In this document: positions 1 to 8,081 of the stretch, piece after piece
Position numbering within the stretch: position 1 is the stretch's first letter
Layout: the number at the start of each line of letters is the position of its first letter
Assembly (NCBI RefSeq): GCF_013407185.1
Contig: NZ_CP026995.1
Location: 1,633,913 to 1,697,912, forward strand
Direction of reading: 5' to 3'
DNA length: 64,000 nt
Source: Nitrosopumilus ureiphilus
GTDB lineage: Archaea; Thermoproteota; Nitrososphaeria; Nitrososphaerales; Nitrosopumilaceae
Made by a program: the position numbers and the translations under genes
Notes under the pieces: generated by a model
What the model was told of the DNA's origin: nothing
Databases searched by the model: none
Seen by the model: the letters and a program-made list of their open reading frames with translations, nothing else

Positions 1-112
1 ATTATTTAAATTAAGTAAAACACACTGACATTCTAATTTTTTTACACTTGGTATTTATGCATATCAAAGTTTGTAAGATCATGTTTTTCAATGATGCAGT
101 GATATAGTTACT

Positions 113-787
113 ATGGAAGTTCATTCTGCAACAAAAGAAGATCTTTTGAATATTATTGAAAATGACGCTAAGATTAAGATAGATAGTTTTGTCGAAGGGG
201 CAATAGAATTAGCAGAGGAAGTTCATTCAGGAGTAAAAAGAGAAGATGGAAAATCATCATTTTTAGAAACACATGTTTGGCCTGTAACTATTGATGTGAT
301 ACAACATTATCAGAAAGTAAACAAATTACTTACAACACTGCAAATTGTTTCAGCTATTTTACATGATGTAATGGAAGACAATGAGAAAATTTTAGATTTG
401 AACGCTTCTAAAGCATATGGATTTGAGGCATATTTTAGACACAGATTTGGAGAGTATGTTTACAACATAGCCATGACTTTGAAAACAAAGCCATTGGAAA
501 ATTATTTTGGTACAAATAATGAACAAAGACAAACTGCAAGATTTTTTGAATATTGTACTAATCTAACAAAATCTGCATATGATGTAAAGATAATCAAGCT
601 TGCTGATAGACTAAACAACATGAAATTTATATCTCAAATTTCAGAACAGGGAAAAATAAAGAGATACCTTAGAGAAGCTGAGGACTTTTACATAGCGTTT
701 TCAATCTTTCCTCCAACTGTAAGTGAGTTTTACAGTAAAATGAGAGAAGCTTATGACGAGTTAAAACGCATTAAAGTTACAGTCTGA
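113..787 (+). CDS. SpoT/MESH1-like HD-domain phosphohydrolase
   Basis: This 224-residue protein carries the metal-binding pattern of the hydrolase half of RelA/SpoT and of MESH1. His54 lies in a THVWPV segment, His84-Asp85 and Glu88-Asp89 form HDVMED, and Asp165 lies in LADRLNNM. Family members remove the 3'-diphosphate of (p)ppGpp or dephosphorylate NADPH. No synthetase, TGS or ACT domain is present. Since archaea generally lack classical ppGpp signalling, the substrate is uncertain. The gene converges on the ETF oxidoreductase gene with only four bases between the stop codons. The fold assignment is strong; the substrate is inference. Confidence 0.8.
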   Translation: MEVHSATKEDLLNIIENDAKIKIDSFVEGAIELAEEVHSGVKREDGKSSFLETHVWPVTIDVIQHYQKVNKLLTTLQIVSAILHDVMEDNEKILDLNASKAYGFEAYFRHRFGEYVYNIAMTLKTKPLENYFGTNNEQRQTARFFEYCTNLTKSAYDVKIIKLADRLNNMKFISQISEQGKIKRYLREAEDFYIAFSIFPPTVSEFYSKMREAYDELKRIKVTV

Positions 788-791
788 GTAG

Positions 792-2666
792 TTATCCGTA
801 TTTGTAATGAATTCCTTTTTCACCACGGGGATGTCTCCACTCTGTTTCTTGCGAACATGTTCCACAATCCACACATCCTTCATGCTGAATTATGACTTTT
901 CCTCCTTCTTCACTGTAACATTTTGCAGGACATAGAATTACCATTTTTTTCATGTATTCACTTGTAGGATTTAGAACCTTAATGTGTGCAAGACCATCAT
1001 CATTGTAATTCAAGTTTGCAATTCTGTCTGCAATAGACGGGGTGCTAGGAGAATAAGAAGATGAAACTGTTTTGCCCAATCTTTCTGCCAACTGAATTGG
1101 TACTTTGACATAGGTATCTTCTGATTCAATCATTGGTAGTAGTTTATCATATCCAAGGATATTTGCAAACTTTACAGCAATACCACGCATCGTTCCACTA
1201 GACATCATTTTTAAAATCGGCCCATAACGAGAACCGATAATGTCTTTTGGCACATCTTTTGCAGCATCAAGGAAGATCTTCAGATAATCCTTGTCAATTT
1301 GTTTCATATCAGTAGTAAATGGACTCTCGTCTCCTGATTTTGAATAATGTTGCCCCATACTGTTCTCAGAAAAGTCATTTTTATCAAGAGCCTGTGCCAC
1401 TGCATTGGCAGCTCTTATACCATCATCAATTCCAACATTAAGACCCTCAATTCTAGGACCAACAAAAACACCTCTTCCTGCTGCATCCCCAATAAATAAG
1501 ATATTCTTAAAGAACGGTTTTTTCACTCTACATCTCTTTCCATCTGGAACTAACTTTGCGCCATATTCATCCTCAAGATAGTCATCTCCAAAAGTAAGAC
1601 CAAATTTCTCAGTCAATTGTTCTTCAATTGCAGATACTCTTTTCTCAATGTCTTCAACTGTTTTGTATTTACCTGAACTAATCAAATTATTTCGTCCATC
1701 AGAAGATAGAGATGCTTCTCTAATCTCATACCAATTTTTAATTAATTTTGCAACTGCGAAACGAATTCTAAGCTGCTCTTCTTGTGGGAGACTTTTATCA
1801 ATCTCCGGTTTAATTGGAACCTTATCCTTGATGAATTCACTAACCATGGGATTTTTCAGCAAAGCATCAATCAAGTCGTATGGTGTTGTTGGGTTTGTTA
1901 GTTGTGAATCAAAATGATAGACAGCCCCTACTGATAGAGTATCATTATTTGTATAAAGAAATCCTCCACCAATATGATTTAGAGTAACATCTCCTGCAAA
2001 AAGATGTGCTGCACCTTCATCTGAAGACACTCCAAATCTTTTGTTGATAATGTCCTCAGGCAATTTTACTATAACTTTGACTCCTTGGTATAGCTGTTCT
2101 GGCGTGAATTTTTTTCTAGCACCAACCATCTCTGCAACTTCAGAGTTTACTCCATCTGCTGCAATTATTGCCTTGACTTCAAACTCATCTAGTTCATCAG
2201 TTTGAATAATTGATGTACCAGTTTGCTCATTCCATGTAATTGATTTTACGTGAACGCCAGGAATAATTCCACCACCAAGTTTTGTAGCAGACTCTTCTGC
2301 TTGTTTTGCAAACCAAGAATTGAGTTTACTCAATAAAACTGAACATCCAAAATTTGCTTGATAGTCATGAGCTGCAGTGAGATCCATGGAGTAGACTTTG
2401 TCTTGAGATGTTGAATGTAGGATGTATTTTGTAATTTTTCTCTCAATGGGTGCATCATCAAGGAAATTTTCGTATAATTGCTCTACATTTGTTATTTGCC
2501 CTTTTTTGGGCTTTTTAGAATAAAGAATACCTCCAGATAGATTCTTTGAGCCTATTTTTGAGCCTGCCTCTAGAAGAATGGCCTGTTTTCCAAGATGCGA
2601 GAGATGTTTTAGAGCAGCAAGACCTGCAGAGCCTCCACCAATTATTGCTACATCATATTTTTCCAA
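792..2666 (-). CDS. fixC: ETF:quinone oxidoreductase (FixC-like, ferredoxin-like C-terminus)
   Basis: A 624-residue flavoprotein. The N-terminus has a Rossmann FAD motif (GGGSAG near residues 10-15). A second FAD segment, FIGDAAGRG, lies about two thirds along. The last 50 residues contain CPAKCY and GCVDCGTC, a ferredoxin-like cluster module. This is the layout of electron-transfer-flavoprotein:ubiquinone oxidoreductase, or FixC fused to FixX. It would pass electrons from reduced ETF to the membrane quinone pool. It is the last gene of an ETF operon, with three bases between it and the ETF alpha gene. Which dehydrogenases feed the ETF is not visible here. Confidence 0.9.
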   Translation of the reverse strand: MEKYDVAIIGGGSAGLAALKHLSHLGKQAILLEAGSKIGSKNLSGGILYSKKPKKGQITNVEQLYENFLDDAPIERKITKYILHSTSQDKVYSMDLTAAHDYQANFGCSVLLSKLNSWFAKQAEESATKLGGGIIPGVHVKSITWNEQTGTSIIQTDELDEFEVKAIIAADGVNSEVAEMVGARKKFTPEQLYQGVKVIVKLPEDIINKRFGVSSDEGAAHLFAGDVTLNHIGGGFLYTNNDTLSVGAVYHFDSQLTNPTTPYDLIDALLKNPMVSEFIKDKVPIKPEIDKSLPQEEQLRIRFAVAKLIKNWYEIREASLSSDGRNNLISSGKYKTVEDIEKRVSAIEEQLTEKFGLTFGDDYLEDEYGAKLVPDGKRCRVKKPFFKNILFIGDAAGRGVFVGPRIEGLNVGIDDGIRAANAVAQALDKNDFSENSMGQHYSKSGDESPFTTDMKQIDKDYLKIFLDAAKDVPKDIIGSRYGPILKMMSSGTMRGIAVKFANILGYDKLLPMIESEDTYVKVPIQLAERLGKTVSSSYSPSTPSIADRIANLNYNDDGLAHIKVLNPTSEYMKKMVILCPAKCYSEEGGKVIIQHEGCVDCGTCSQETEWRHPRGEKGIHYKYG

Positions 2667-2669
2667 AAT

Positions 2670-3854
2670 TTACTGTACCTCAACAATTTGTATCTGTTTT
2701 TTAATTTCTTCAATCAGTAAAGGAATCACATCCTCCATTCGTCCTTTAATGAAAACATCACATTCATTTTTTATTGGTGCATCCTCATCAGGATTAATCC
2801 CTACAACAAATCCTGAATCTTTCATTCCCATAACATGTTGCATCGCACCACTAACTCCTGCAGCAACATACAACATTGCACTAGTTTTGTGTCCACTAGT
2901 TCCTATCACTCTAGCTGGAATCATATATTTAGAATCTAATGCTTGACTGATTTGGTATGGTTTTTTCGACATTGGTAGTGTAACTCCAATCTCTGCATTC
3001 AATTCCTTTGCTAGATTTTCTATTAGTTTGATATTTTGTTCTGGATCATCTTTTATTCCTCGGCCAAAACTAACAATAGTTCTTGGAGTTTCAAAATCAA
3101 CTTCACTTTTTATTATTTCACGACCAAGTACTTTTACTTTGAGATCTTGAGGGTCAATAGTTGGAGTAAACTCTATGATTTTTCCTTCTCGCAAAGAATC
3201 TCGTTTTAATGGCTCAAAGACTCCAGGAATTATACTACAAGACTGCGGATGGTAATCTCTCTTAAAAGCAGGATTTCTATTATCAAGACAAAGAATTGTA
3301 GTCCACAAAAAACCTGAGAAATCAGGTCGATACATTTCTAATGTTTTGGCATATGTCTCTTTTGTCCCACCTGTTTTTTGTTGATGCGACATCTCAATGT
3401 CTTCAATTACAAGTTTGTTGATGTCCGATGCTAATCCTGATTCTAATTCTACTAATGTGGTTGAAGACAGATGTCTTCCTATACTGTCTGCTGCAAAGAA
3501 CATGTATCTGGGTCTTTTTATGTCACTTGCATATTCAGGCTCTATTTCCCCTAGTGATTTTGTATCTTGGACAATTTGGCCAATTACTTTAGTGTAAATT
3601 GTATTTCTTACGTCTTTTAGTTCAGGATTATCAGCGTAGACTACAGCATCTGCCCCATATTCGATTAATTGTTTTGAGAGATCTTGGACATTATGTCCTA
3701 AAATCACTGCAACTACTTTTTCATTTGAAGAATATTTTGTGTTAAAACTATCCATTAATCGTCTTGCCTCCCCAACCATCTCAAGACTTACTGGAAGAAA
3801 TTCTCCATCTTCGTGCTCAATTACAACATACAAGTGTCGATATTTTTCTGCCAT
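2670..3854 (-). CDS. etfA: Electron transfer flavoprotein alpha subunit
   Basis: The C-terminal third carries the ETF-alpha FAD-binding signature: a GTSGHKTS segment, then GINPDEDAPI and a CDVFIKG strand. ETF alpha and beta form a soluble FAD/AMP heterodimer that shuttles electrons from acyl-CoA-type dehydrogenases to the quinone oxidoreductase. At 394 residues it is longer than the usual roughly 320, with the extra length in the N-terminal half. Its start codon abuts the end of the beta subunit gene (shared base 3854), so translational coupling is likely. Confidence 0.92.
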   Translation of the reverse strand: MAEKYRHLYVVIEHEDGEFLPVSLEMVGEARRLMDSFNTKYSSNEKVVAVILGHNVQDLSKQLIEYGADAVVYADNPELKDVRNTIYTKVIGQIVQDTKSLGEIEPEYASDIKRPRYMFFAADSIGRHLSSTTLVELESGLASDINKLVIEDIEMSHQQKTGGTKETYAKTLEMYRPDFSGFLWTTILCLDNRNPAFKRDYHPQSCSIIPGVFEPLKRDSLREGKIIEFTPTIDPQDLKVKVLGREIIKSEVDFETPRTIVSFGRGIKDDPEQNIKLIENLAKELNAEIGVTLPMSKKPYQISQALDSKYMIPARVIGTSGHKTSAMLYVAAGVSGAMQHVMGMKDSGFVVGINPDEDAPIKNECDVFIKGRMEDVIPLLIEEIKKQIQIVEVQ

Positions 3855-4732
3855 TACTTTATCACCATAGCTGCTAATGCTTCTTTCATTTTTGAAACAA
3901 CTTTACGGATTTGTTCAGGATCAGAGCCATCAATTACTTCAGCACTTCTTGTAGCAGTGGATTTGGGAACTCGTTCAACCTTATACACTATGGTTGGAGA
4001 GCCAGGAAGACCAACAAGAGTTTCATCAACACCAAGTTCTTTTGCATTAAATATTTTAAAATAATCTTTGTAATTTTCTGCACGTTGTGTAGCTTCTTTT
4101 TGGTATTTTTGAAATGCTAATCTTTGTGAAACAGTATTGTAATTTGATTTGTATGTAGGATCAATAGAGATGAATACTGGTAATGGTGCTTCAACTTCTT
4201 CAATTACACTAGGAAAACCTTGTAAACTAATCAGACGTTTTGCACGAACCATTCTAGTCTCCAAATCTACACTATAACTAATCACATTGCCAAGAAATGT
4301 AAATCCTAATTTCCATGCAGTTTGAGGTCCTGTCTGTCCAGTTTCACCATCAGATGCTCTGTGTCCTGAAAATACAATATCCATTTTTTCTTGCATCTTT
4401 TCAATTCCAACTCGCAAAACTTCTGCAGTTCCCAAAGTATCAGCTCCTGCAAATAGTCTATCACTATACAGGCAAAGTTCCTCTGCATCAGAAATTTGTT
4501 GAGCTTGTTGAAGTGCAAGATCTGCTATTGGTGGTCCCATTGTTCCAATCGAGATTTCGGCATCATACATTACTCTACCAAAAAATGCAGCATGGGCAGC
4601 TATTGCACTATGTGGACCCAAAGTATTTTTGGTCTCAGCTCGATTTAGAGTGCCATCTGGATTATAGCTAACATTACCCTCTGAAAAATCAGGTTCTAGT
4701 TTTATAATTACAGCAATATTTAGCCCACCCAT
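3854..4732 (-). CDS. etfB: Electron transfer flavoprotein beta subunit
   Basis: A 292-residue FixA/EtfB-family protein and the first gene of the etfB-etfA-ETF:QO operon. It has the N-terminal IAVIIKLEPD strand and an internal GHRASDGETGQTGP loop, matching the beta-subunit AMP-binding loop (D-x-x-T-x-Q/x-P). A TATA-like CTTTAAG on the minus strand lies about 28 bases before the ATG, which suggests a leaderless or short-leader transcript. The three genes make a complete route from acyl-CoA-type dehydrogenases to quinone. Confidence 0.92.
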   Translation of the reverse strand: MGGLNIAVIIKLEPDFSEGNVSYNPDGTLNRAETKNTLGPHSAIAAHAAFFGRVMYDAEISIGTMGPPIADLALQQAQQISDAEELCLYSDRLFAGADTLGTAEVLRVGIEKMQEKMDIVFSGHRASDGETGQTGPQTAWKLGFTFLGNVISYSVDLETRMVRAKRLISLQGFPSVIEEVEAPLPVFISIDPTYKSNYNTVSQRLAFQKYQKEATQRAENYKDYFKIFNAKELGVDETLVGLPGSPTIVYKVERVPKSTATRSAEVIDGSDPEQIRKVVSKMKEALAAMVIK

Positions 4733-4942
4733 AACCGAATCTGAGAGGCGATCCTCACTTAAAGTTAACAGAAATGATGGAAATCGTTAACGGGTGTATT
4801 TCATGCCTATTCTTTAAATCTGTTTAATGATAAAAATAATCATCGATATTTGTTTAAAAAATAATTCAAACCTTAACAAATTTTTAGAAAATTTTTAGTA
4901 TGGTTAAGTTCTACTAGCGCACTAATTATCTGAGGCATTGAA

Positions 4943-5080
4943 TTGAGAGATGATTTTGCAGAATATACTAGATGTTCCGAATGTAAAACGCCACTGTTAA
5001 ATTGTGATTGTAATTGTCCCAGATGCGGCAAAAGAGAAAAATGTAATTGTGAGCTTAGTCCTCTTACAATGAAAAGATAA
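4943..5080 (+). CDS. Tiny cysteine-rich putative zinc protein
   Basis: A 45-codon frame starting at TTG 4943; an in-frame stop (TGA at 4931) excludes a much longer product. Eight cysteines are packed as CSEC, then CDCNCPRC, then CNC, at residues 11, 14, 21, 23, 25, 28, 34 and 36. This density suggests one or two structural zinc sites, as in the short zinc-ribbon proteins common in thaumarchaea. It heads a compact series of small plus-strand genes running to 6159. The function is unknown. Without an ATG the start is uncertain. Confidence 0.5.
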   Translation: MRDDFAEYTRCSECKTPLLNCDCNCPRCGKREKCNCELSPLTMKR

Positions 5081-5115
5081 CATCCAAACTAAATGCAGTT
5101 AACACCAAGGGAAGT

Positions 5116-5277
5116 ATGACCAACAAACTAGATTCTCTTAATTTTTCGTTCATCATGTTAATAGTCAAAAAAATACTTAGCATGATTCCCAAATTGAAAT
5201 TCTTTTGTAAGACACTGCATGACAATGCATTTGGAAAAGATTTGGAAACGAGGTTAAAGGTCATTCTTGTATACTAG
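5116..5277 (+). CDS. Hypothetical small hydrophobic/basic protein
   Basis: A 53-residue frame with ATG at 5116 and stop at 5275-5277. It is rich in Ile, Leu, Phe and Lys in its first half and more polar in the second. I recognise no motif. It sits between two small cysteine-rich genes, and its stop lies just before the ATG of the next zinc ribbon (5282), which fits an operon of small genes. A minus-strand frame overlaps it but has no better support. Confidence 0.3.
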   Translation: MTNKLDSLNFSFIMLIVKKILSMIPKLKFFCKTLHDNAFGKDLETRLKVILVY

Positions 5278-5281
5278 AAAT

Positions 5282-5449
5282 ATGGATTGGGTATTGTTAC
5301 AAAAAGAAGAAAAAGAATTTGATGCAATAAGTTGTGCTATACAGGATATTCAGATTTGTTTGAATTGTGGTTCAGAAAATATCATTATAATTAATAATAA
5401 AATCCAGTGTAAAAACTGCGGTAACATAAAATCGAGATGCGAGGATTAG
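5282..5449 (+). CDS. Small zinc-ribbon protein
   Basis: A 55-residue protein when started at ATG 5282; an upstream in-frame TTG at 5267 is possible. The first half is acidic and helical. The second half has CLNCGS and CKNCGN, a two-knuckle CxxC/CxxC zinc ribbon resembling those of TFIIB-like and RNA-polymerase-associated proteins. The start codon of the next gene (ATG 5437) lies inside its 3' end, a 13-base overlap that argues for co-translation with the frameshifted gene downstream. Confidence 0.6.
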   Translation: MDWVLLQKEEKEFDAISCAIQDIQICLNCGSENIIIINNKIQCKNCGNIKSRCED

Positions 5450-5842
5450 ACATATTGTCTAACATAATCTATAATTATCATAGACTCTGCCAAGATGTAA
5501 AAAATTTAGATAAGAGAATTAAATTTGTAGGGGTAATAAATGAGAGAGGAAGATTAGTAGCATCTAAAATTAAAAAAACACGTACATCTTGTCAACCAAA
5601 AAGATGAAGAAATGTTGTTTATGGAATTGGCTTTACGAGTTAGGATGAGACAAGAGTTTGAAGATCGTTTAGGCAAAGTAAAGTATTCTATGACAGTAAG
5701 AGAAGGCAACATTGGGATGAATTTTCCAATAAAAACAGATTTTCTGTATGTTGCAACAGAGCCTAATGTAAATTTAATAGAACTACCTCTCAAAATCATT
5801 CAAACGATTAACAATCAAAGAAGCTCAAAAGTGATTTTATGA
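5437..5842 (+). pseudogene. Conserved thaumarchaeal protein (DUF6659-like), frameshifted
   Basis: Two frames together spell one protein I recognise as a conserved Nitrosopumilales family (I believe DUF6659). Frame one runs from ATG 5437 through the FVGVINERGRLVASKIKK region and stops at 5605-5607. Frame two contains KDEEMLFMELALRVRMR and ends at 5842. The switch lies in seven As at 5572-5578. Removing one A makes the reading continuous (about 134 residues). Candidate explanations are a real mutation, a homopolymer error in the assembly, or slippage or frameshifting during expression. The ATG of the next gene overlaps the final stop (ATGA), as expected for an intact operon member. Confidence 0.7.
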
Positions 5843-6159
5843 ATGCTCAATTCATTGACAGAACAATTAGAAAATGGAAGACACGATTGTTTATCAAAAA
5901 ACCTGTATTTTGGACTACGGATTTTAAAATATGGAAACAACTAGGGGGAATAAAGATCAGATTTAACTCAAAACAAGTTTGGGGATCAATTCATACTCCT
6001 CAAAACATAGTTTTTATAAATTTAAAGAAGAATGGAACACAAGAAGAACTTGAAGATACCATAATTCATGAATTAATTCATGCAAAATATCCAAAACTTT
6101 CTGAAAAAAAATTAAAAGAGAAAATTGTTCGTATTACAAAAATCAAATATGCAGATTGA
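5839..6159 (+). CDS. SprT-like putative zinc metallopeptidase
   Basis: A 106-residue protein with a central HELIH sequence in TIIHELIHAKYP, the HExxH zinc-protease motif, preceded by a short beta-rich region. Size and layout resemble SprT-like or wss-type minimal metallopeptidase domains. A third zinc ligand is not obvious. It overlaps the preceding stop by four bases (ATGA) and is the last gene of the 4943-6159 cluster. Peptidase activity is inferred from the motif alone. Confidence 0.6.
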   Translation: MNAQFIDRTIRKWKTRLFIKKPVFWTTDFKIWKQLGGIKIRFNSKQVWGSIHTPQNIVFINLKKNGTQEELEDTIIHELIHAKYPKLSEKKLKEKIVRITKIKYAD

Positions 6160-6249
6160 ATCCTTCGAGGCTCGAATCTTTTTGGGTAGATTTATTCATT
6201 CATTAAAAACTAGAACGAAATTTGTAGATTTAGAACAAAATTAAAAAAT

Positions 6250-6996
6250 TTAGTTTCTTTTGACCGTTTCAGAAATCTGAGAATCCGGTCTAAATTTATG
6301 CCAAAATATTCCTAAAATGACAGCTATAGATACCCAAAAAACACTAACTGCAATAACTGACATTGCTCGAAATCCATTTACCAATTCCATCGGAGCAGTT
6401 ATCTCATCAGGGTTTTGAGGCATTAATGCAAATGCGATTCCAATAAAAACGGCATAACCTGCAAAGGCCAAAACTTTGGAATTTGATTTGAGACGTTTGT
6501 ATAGTTGATAAAATCCAACTACTCCAAATCCAGAAATTGCAATAAAGGATAGATACAGTATTGCCCTTAACACTACAGTTTCAGGATCTCCAACAGTTGG
6601 AGGGTTTGCAGGGTATTTCAAAAATGGAATAAAGTAGATAGACAACCACATTATTGCAGCAAGTGTAAAAGTCTTTTTTAGATCATTTCTTCCAGGTAAT
6701 GAATTTCTAGAGAGTGCGTAAACTATTCCAAACAATGCCCCCATCGATGTTCCTAATATTGCACCAGCTAAAACCTGTCCGCCTTTTTGCCAATCACGAT
6801 AACCATCATATTCTACCCAAAATTGTGGAGTGTCTTCTTCTTCACCTGATGCAAATAGATTTTGATTTTCAATTCCAATGGCTTGATCAAGATATGGCTC
6901 CACTATGGCAAGGTTTGCCATTCCATGAATGGTTCCTGCTAAGGCACCAGAAACCAAAACAATTGCTAAAAAGATCAATGTGTTCATATTAATCAC
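6250..6996 (-). CDS. cbtA: CbtA-family membrane protein (putative cobalt transporter)
   Basis: A 248-residue integral membrane protein with about five or six hydrophobic segments. It has the CbtA-like N-terminus ending in AGTIHGMANL and a loop containing WVEYDGYRDWQKGGQ. CbtA is a predicted cobalt-uptake subunit, found with CbtB and in bacteria often under B12 riboswitches. Thaumarchaea make and need cobamides, so cobalt uptake would be useful; B12-dependent methionine synthase is encoded later in this window. It follows cbtB directly on the minus strand. Transport itself is a family-level prediction. Confidence 0.85.
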   Translation of the reverse strand: MINMNTLIFLAIVLVSGALAGTIHGMANLAIVEPYLDQAIGIENQNLFASGEEEDTPQFWVEYDGYRDWQKGGQVLAGAILGTSMGALFGIVYALSRNSLPGRNDLKKTFTLAAIMWLSIYFIPFLKYPANPPTVGDPETVVLRAILYLSFIAISGFGVVGFYQLYKRLKSNSKVLAFAGYAVFIGIAFALMPQNPDEITAPMELVNGFRAMSVIAVSVFWVSIAVILGIFWHKFRPDSQISETVKRN

Positions 6997-7215
6997 TTAA
7001 TGGCAAGGAAATCCTGCTGCATGTCGCATATCATGAGTTAGTTCATGAATGTAAAGATCTTCAAATGCTTGTTCACCTAAAACAATACTGAAGATATGCC
7101 CCTGATCATAACCTACAAAAAATAATCCGAATACAAAAATTGCTGCCAAAAATACTATTGCAAAAATTGGGATTGATGATTTTGAAACTGCAATCTCTTT
7201 TGATTGTGACAACAT
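6997..7215 (-). CDS. cbtB: CbtB-family protein (putative cobalt transporter subunit)
   Basis: A 72-residue protein with one transmembrane helix (about residues 14-34). Its histidine-rich C-terminal tail contains HELTHDMRH and ends GFPCH, the hallmark of CbtB, and the tail is the likely metal-binding site. It is directly followed by cbtA. The ATG is 26 bases downstream of a TATA-like centre, so the message is probably leaderless. That TATA element is flanked by an inverted repeat, described separately. Confidence 0.87.
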   Translation of the reverse strand: MLSQSKEIAVSKSSIPIFAIVFLAAIFVFGLFFVGYDQGHIFSIVLGEQAFEDLYIHELTHDMRHAAGFPCH

Positions 7216-7226
7216 TGATGTAAATT

Positions 7227-7255
7227 AACATCCAATACTTATACTGTTGGATGTT
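7227..7255 (-). promoter_or_regulatory. cbtBA promoter with operator-like inverted repeat
   Basis: AACATCCAA (7227-7235) and TTGGATGTT (7247-7255) form a perfect 9-bp inverted repeat. The 11-base spacer reads CAGTATAAGTA on the minus strand. This TATA-like spacer is centred about 26 bases upstream of the cbtB ATG at 7215. A further half site, ATCCAA at 7258-7263, pairs with the TTGGAT of the right arm. A dimeric regulator bound here would cover the TATA box, so metal- or cobamide-responsive repression is a reasonable guess. The regulator is not identified. Confidence 0.55.
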
Positions 7256-7296
7256 TTATCCAATTAATAAGGTATAGGCATGAAATTTATGAAGAT

Positions 7297-7455
7297 ATGA
7301 AAAAAAAGAAAGTAATTCCACGATTATGTTTTATCAACATAGAAAAAATTTTTGGATTTTGGCATTTTTACAAACTGGTAAAATCAACATCACAACTAAT
7401 TGATGCAAATATCTATTCAAAACATAAAAAACAACAAGTATGTTTTTCAAGTTAA
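7297..7455 (+). CDS. Hypothetical small basic protein (doubtful)
   Basis: A 52-residue frame from ATG 7297, opening with four lysines and containing aromatic residues (FGFWHFYK). No motif is recognised. It lies alone between the divergent cbtB promoter and the convergent end of the pilus-locus operon. A leaderless start is possible, but the evidence is only an open frame in otherwise empty sequence. Apart from this frame I see nothing in 7264-7490. Confidence 0.22.
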   Translation: MKKKKVIPRLCFINIEKIFGFWHFYKLVKSTSQLIDANIYSKHKKQQVCFSS

Positions 7456-7490
7456 TGAGTCCAAAAAAACTGTAAATTGTGCATAGATAG

Positions 7491-8081
7491 TTACAGACAG
7501 TTGTTCTTCAAATCCAATTCATTATCTAAAATTGCCATTTTAGTTTGAACAGATTTTGCTTTACTAATTTGATTTAGAACTTCAGTATTTGTAATATTGA
7601 GGTTTGATATAATTTGCCTTAGATTGTTCCGAAACATATCATTTCTTTCTTTTAGCTGCCAGATTTTATTTTCACCATCTGCTGCATCTATTTCTTGATA
7701 TAATGAATCTACATTTTCTTCAATCTTTTTGATTATTTGTTTTAGTGTATCAATTAATGTAGCACATGAATTTATGCTGTTTTCAAATTCAGGAATTTTA
7801 TATATTGTTTTGAAAACTTGTTTTTCCATTTCTTGTTTAGGATTTTTTTTAGCAATTTTAAATGAATCGACTACTTTTTTTAAATATATTTTCTTCTCAT
7901 TTGTGAGAGGAATGTTTTCTGCTAGATCAATTTTTATGTCTTGTAATTGTTCCTCATTGTCTGGATTGTCTTTTTCAATTCTATCGAGAATTTGAATTAA
8001 AATTTGTGTTTTATCTTGTTTTTTTTCTTTTTTTGAAAAAAACTCCAATCCTTTTGATAATTTTATTCCAAGATTAATCAT
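7491..8081 (-). CDS. Hypothetical coiled-coil protein of the pilus locus
   Basis: A 196-residue, highly charged protein without a signal peptide or membrane segment. Long Lys/Glu/Ile-rich stretches predict helical coiled coil, for example the IIKKIEENVDSLYQEIDAADGE region. It is the last gene of a four-gene minus-strand operon and its start overlaps the end of the 778-residue surface protein gene by four bases. It is probably cytoplasmic and might be a structural or regulatory partner of the pilus machine. I do not recognise the family. Confidence 0.6.
   Translation of the reverse strand: MINLGIKLSKGLEFFSKKEKKQDKTQILIQILDRIEKDNPDNEEQLQDIKIDLAENIPLTNEKKIYLKKVVDSFKIAKKNPKQEMEKQVFKTIYKIPEFENSINSCATLIDTLKQIIKKIEENVDSLYQEIDAADGENKIWQLKERNDMFRNNLRQIISNLNITNTEVLNQISKAKSVQTKMAILDNELDLKNNCL

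Noticed and set aside
4306-4671. Two open frames overlapping etfB on both strands
   Set aside because: Shadows of a clear EtfB coding sequence; no independent motif.
5064-5264. 66-codon hydrophobic frame on the minus strand
   Set aside because: It overlaps the better-supported small plus-strand genes and has no motif; hydrophobicity alone is weak support in AT-rich DNA.
6160-6249. tRNA-like TTCGAGGCTCGAATC sequence
   Set aside because: Only a short palindrome resembling a T-arm; no acceptor or anticodon stem can be built around it.
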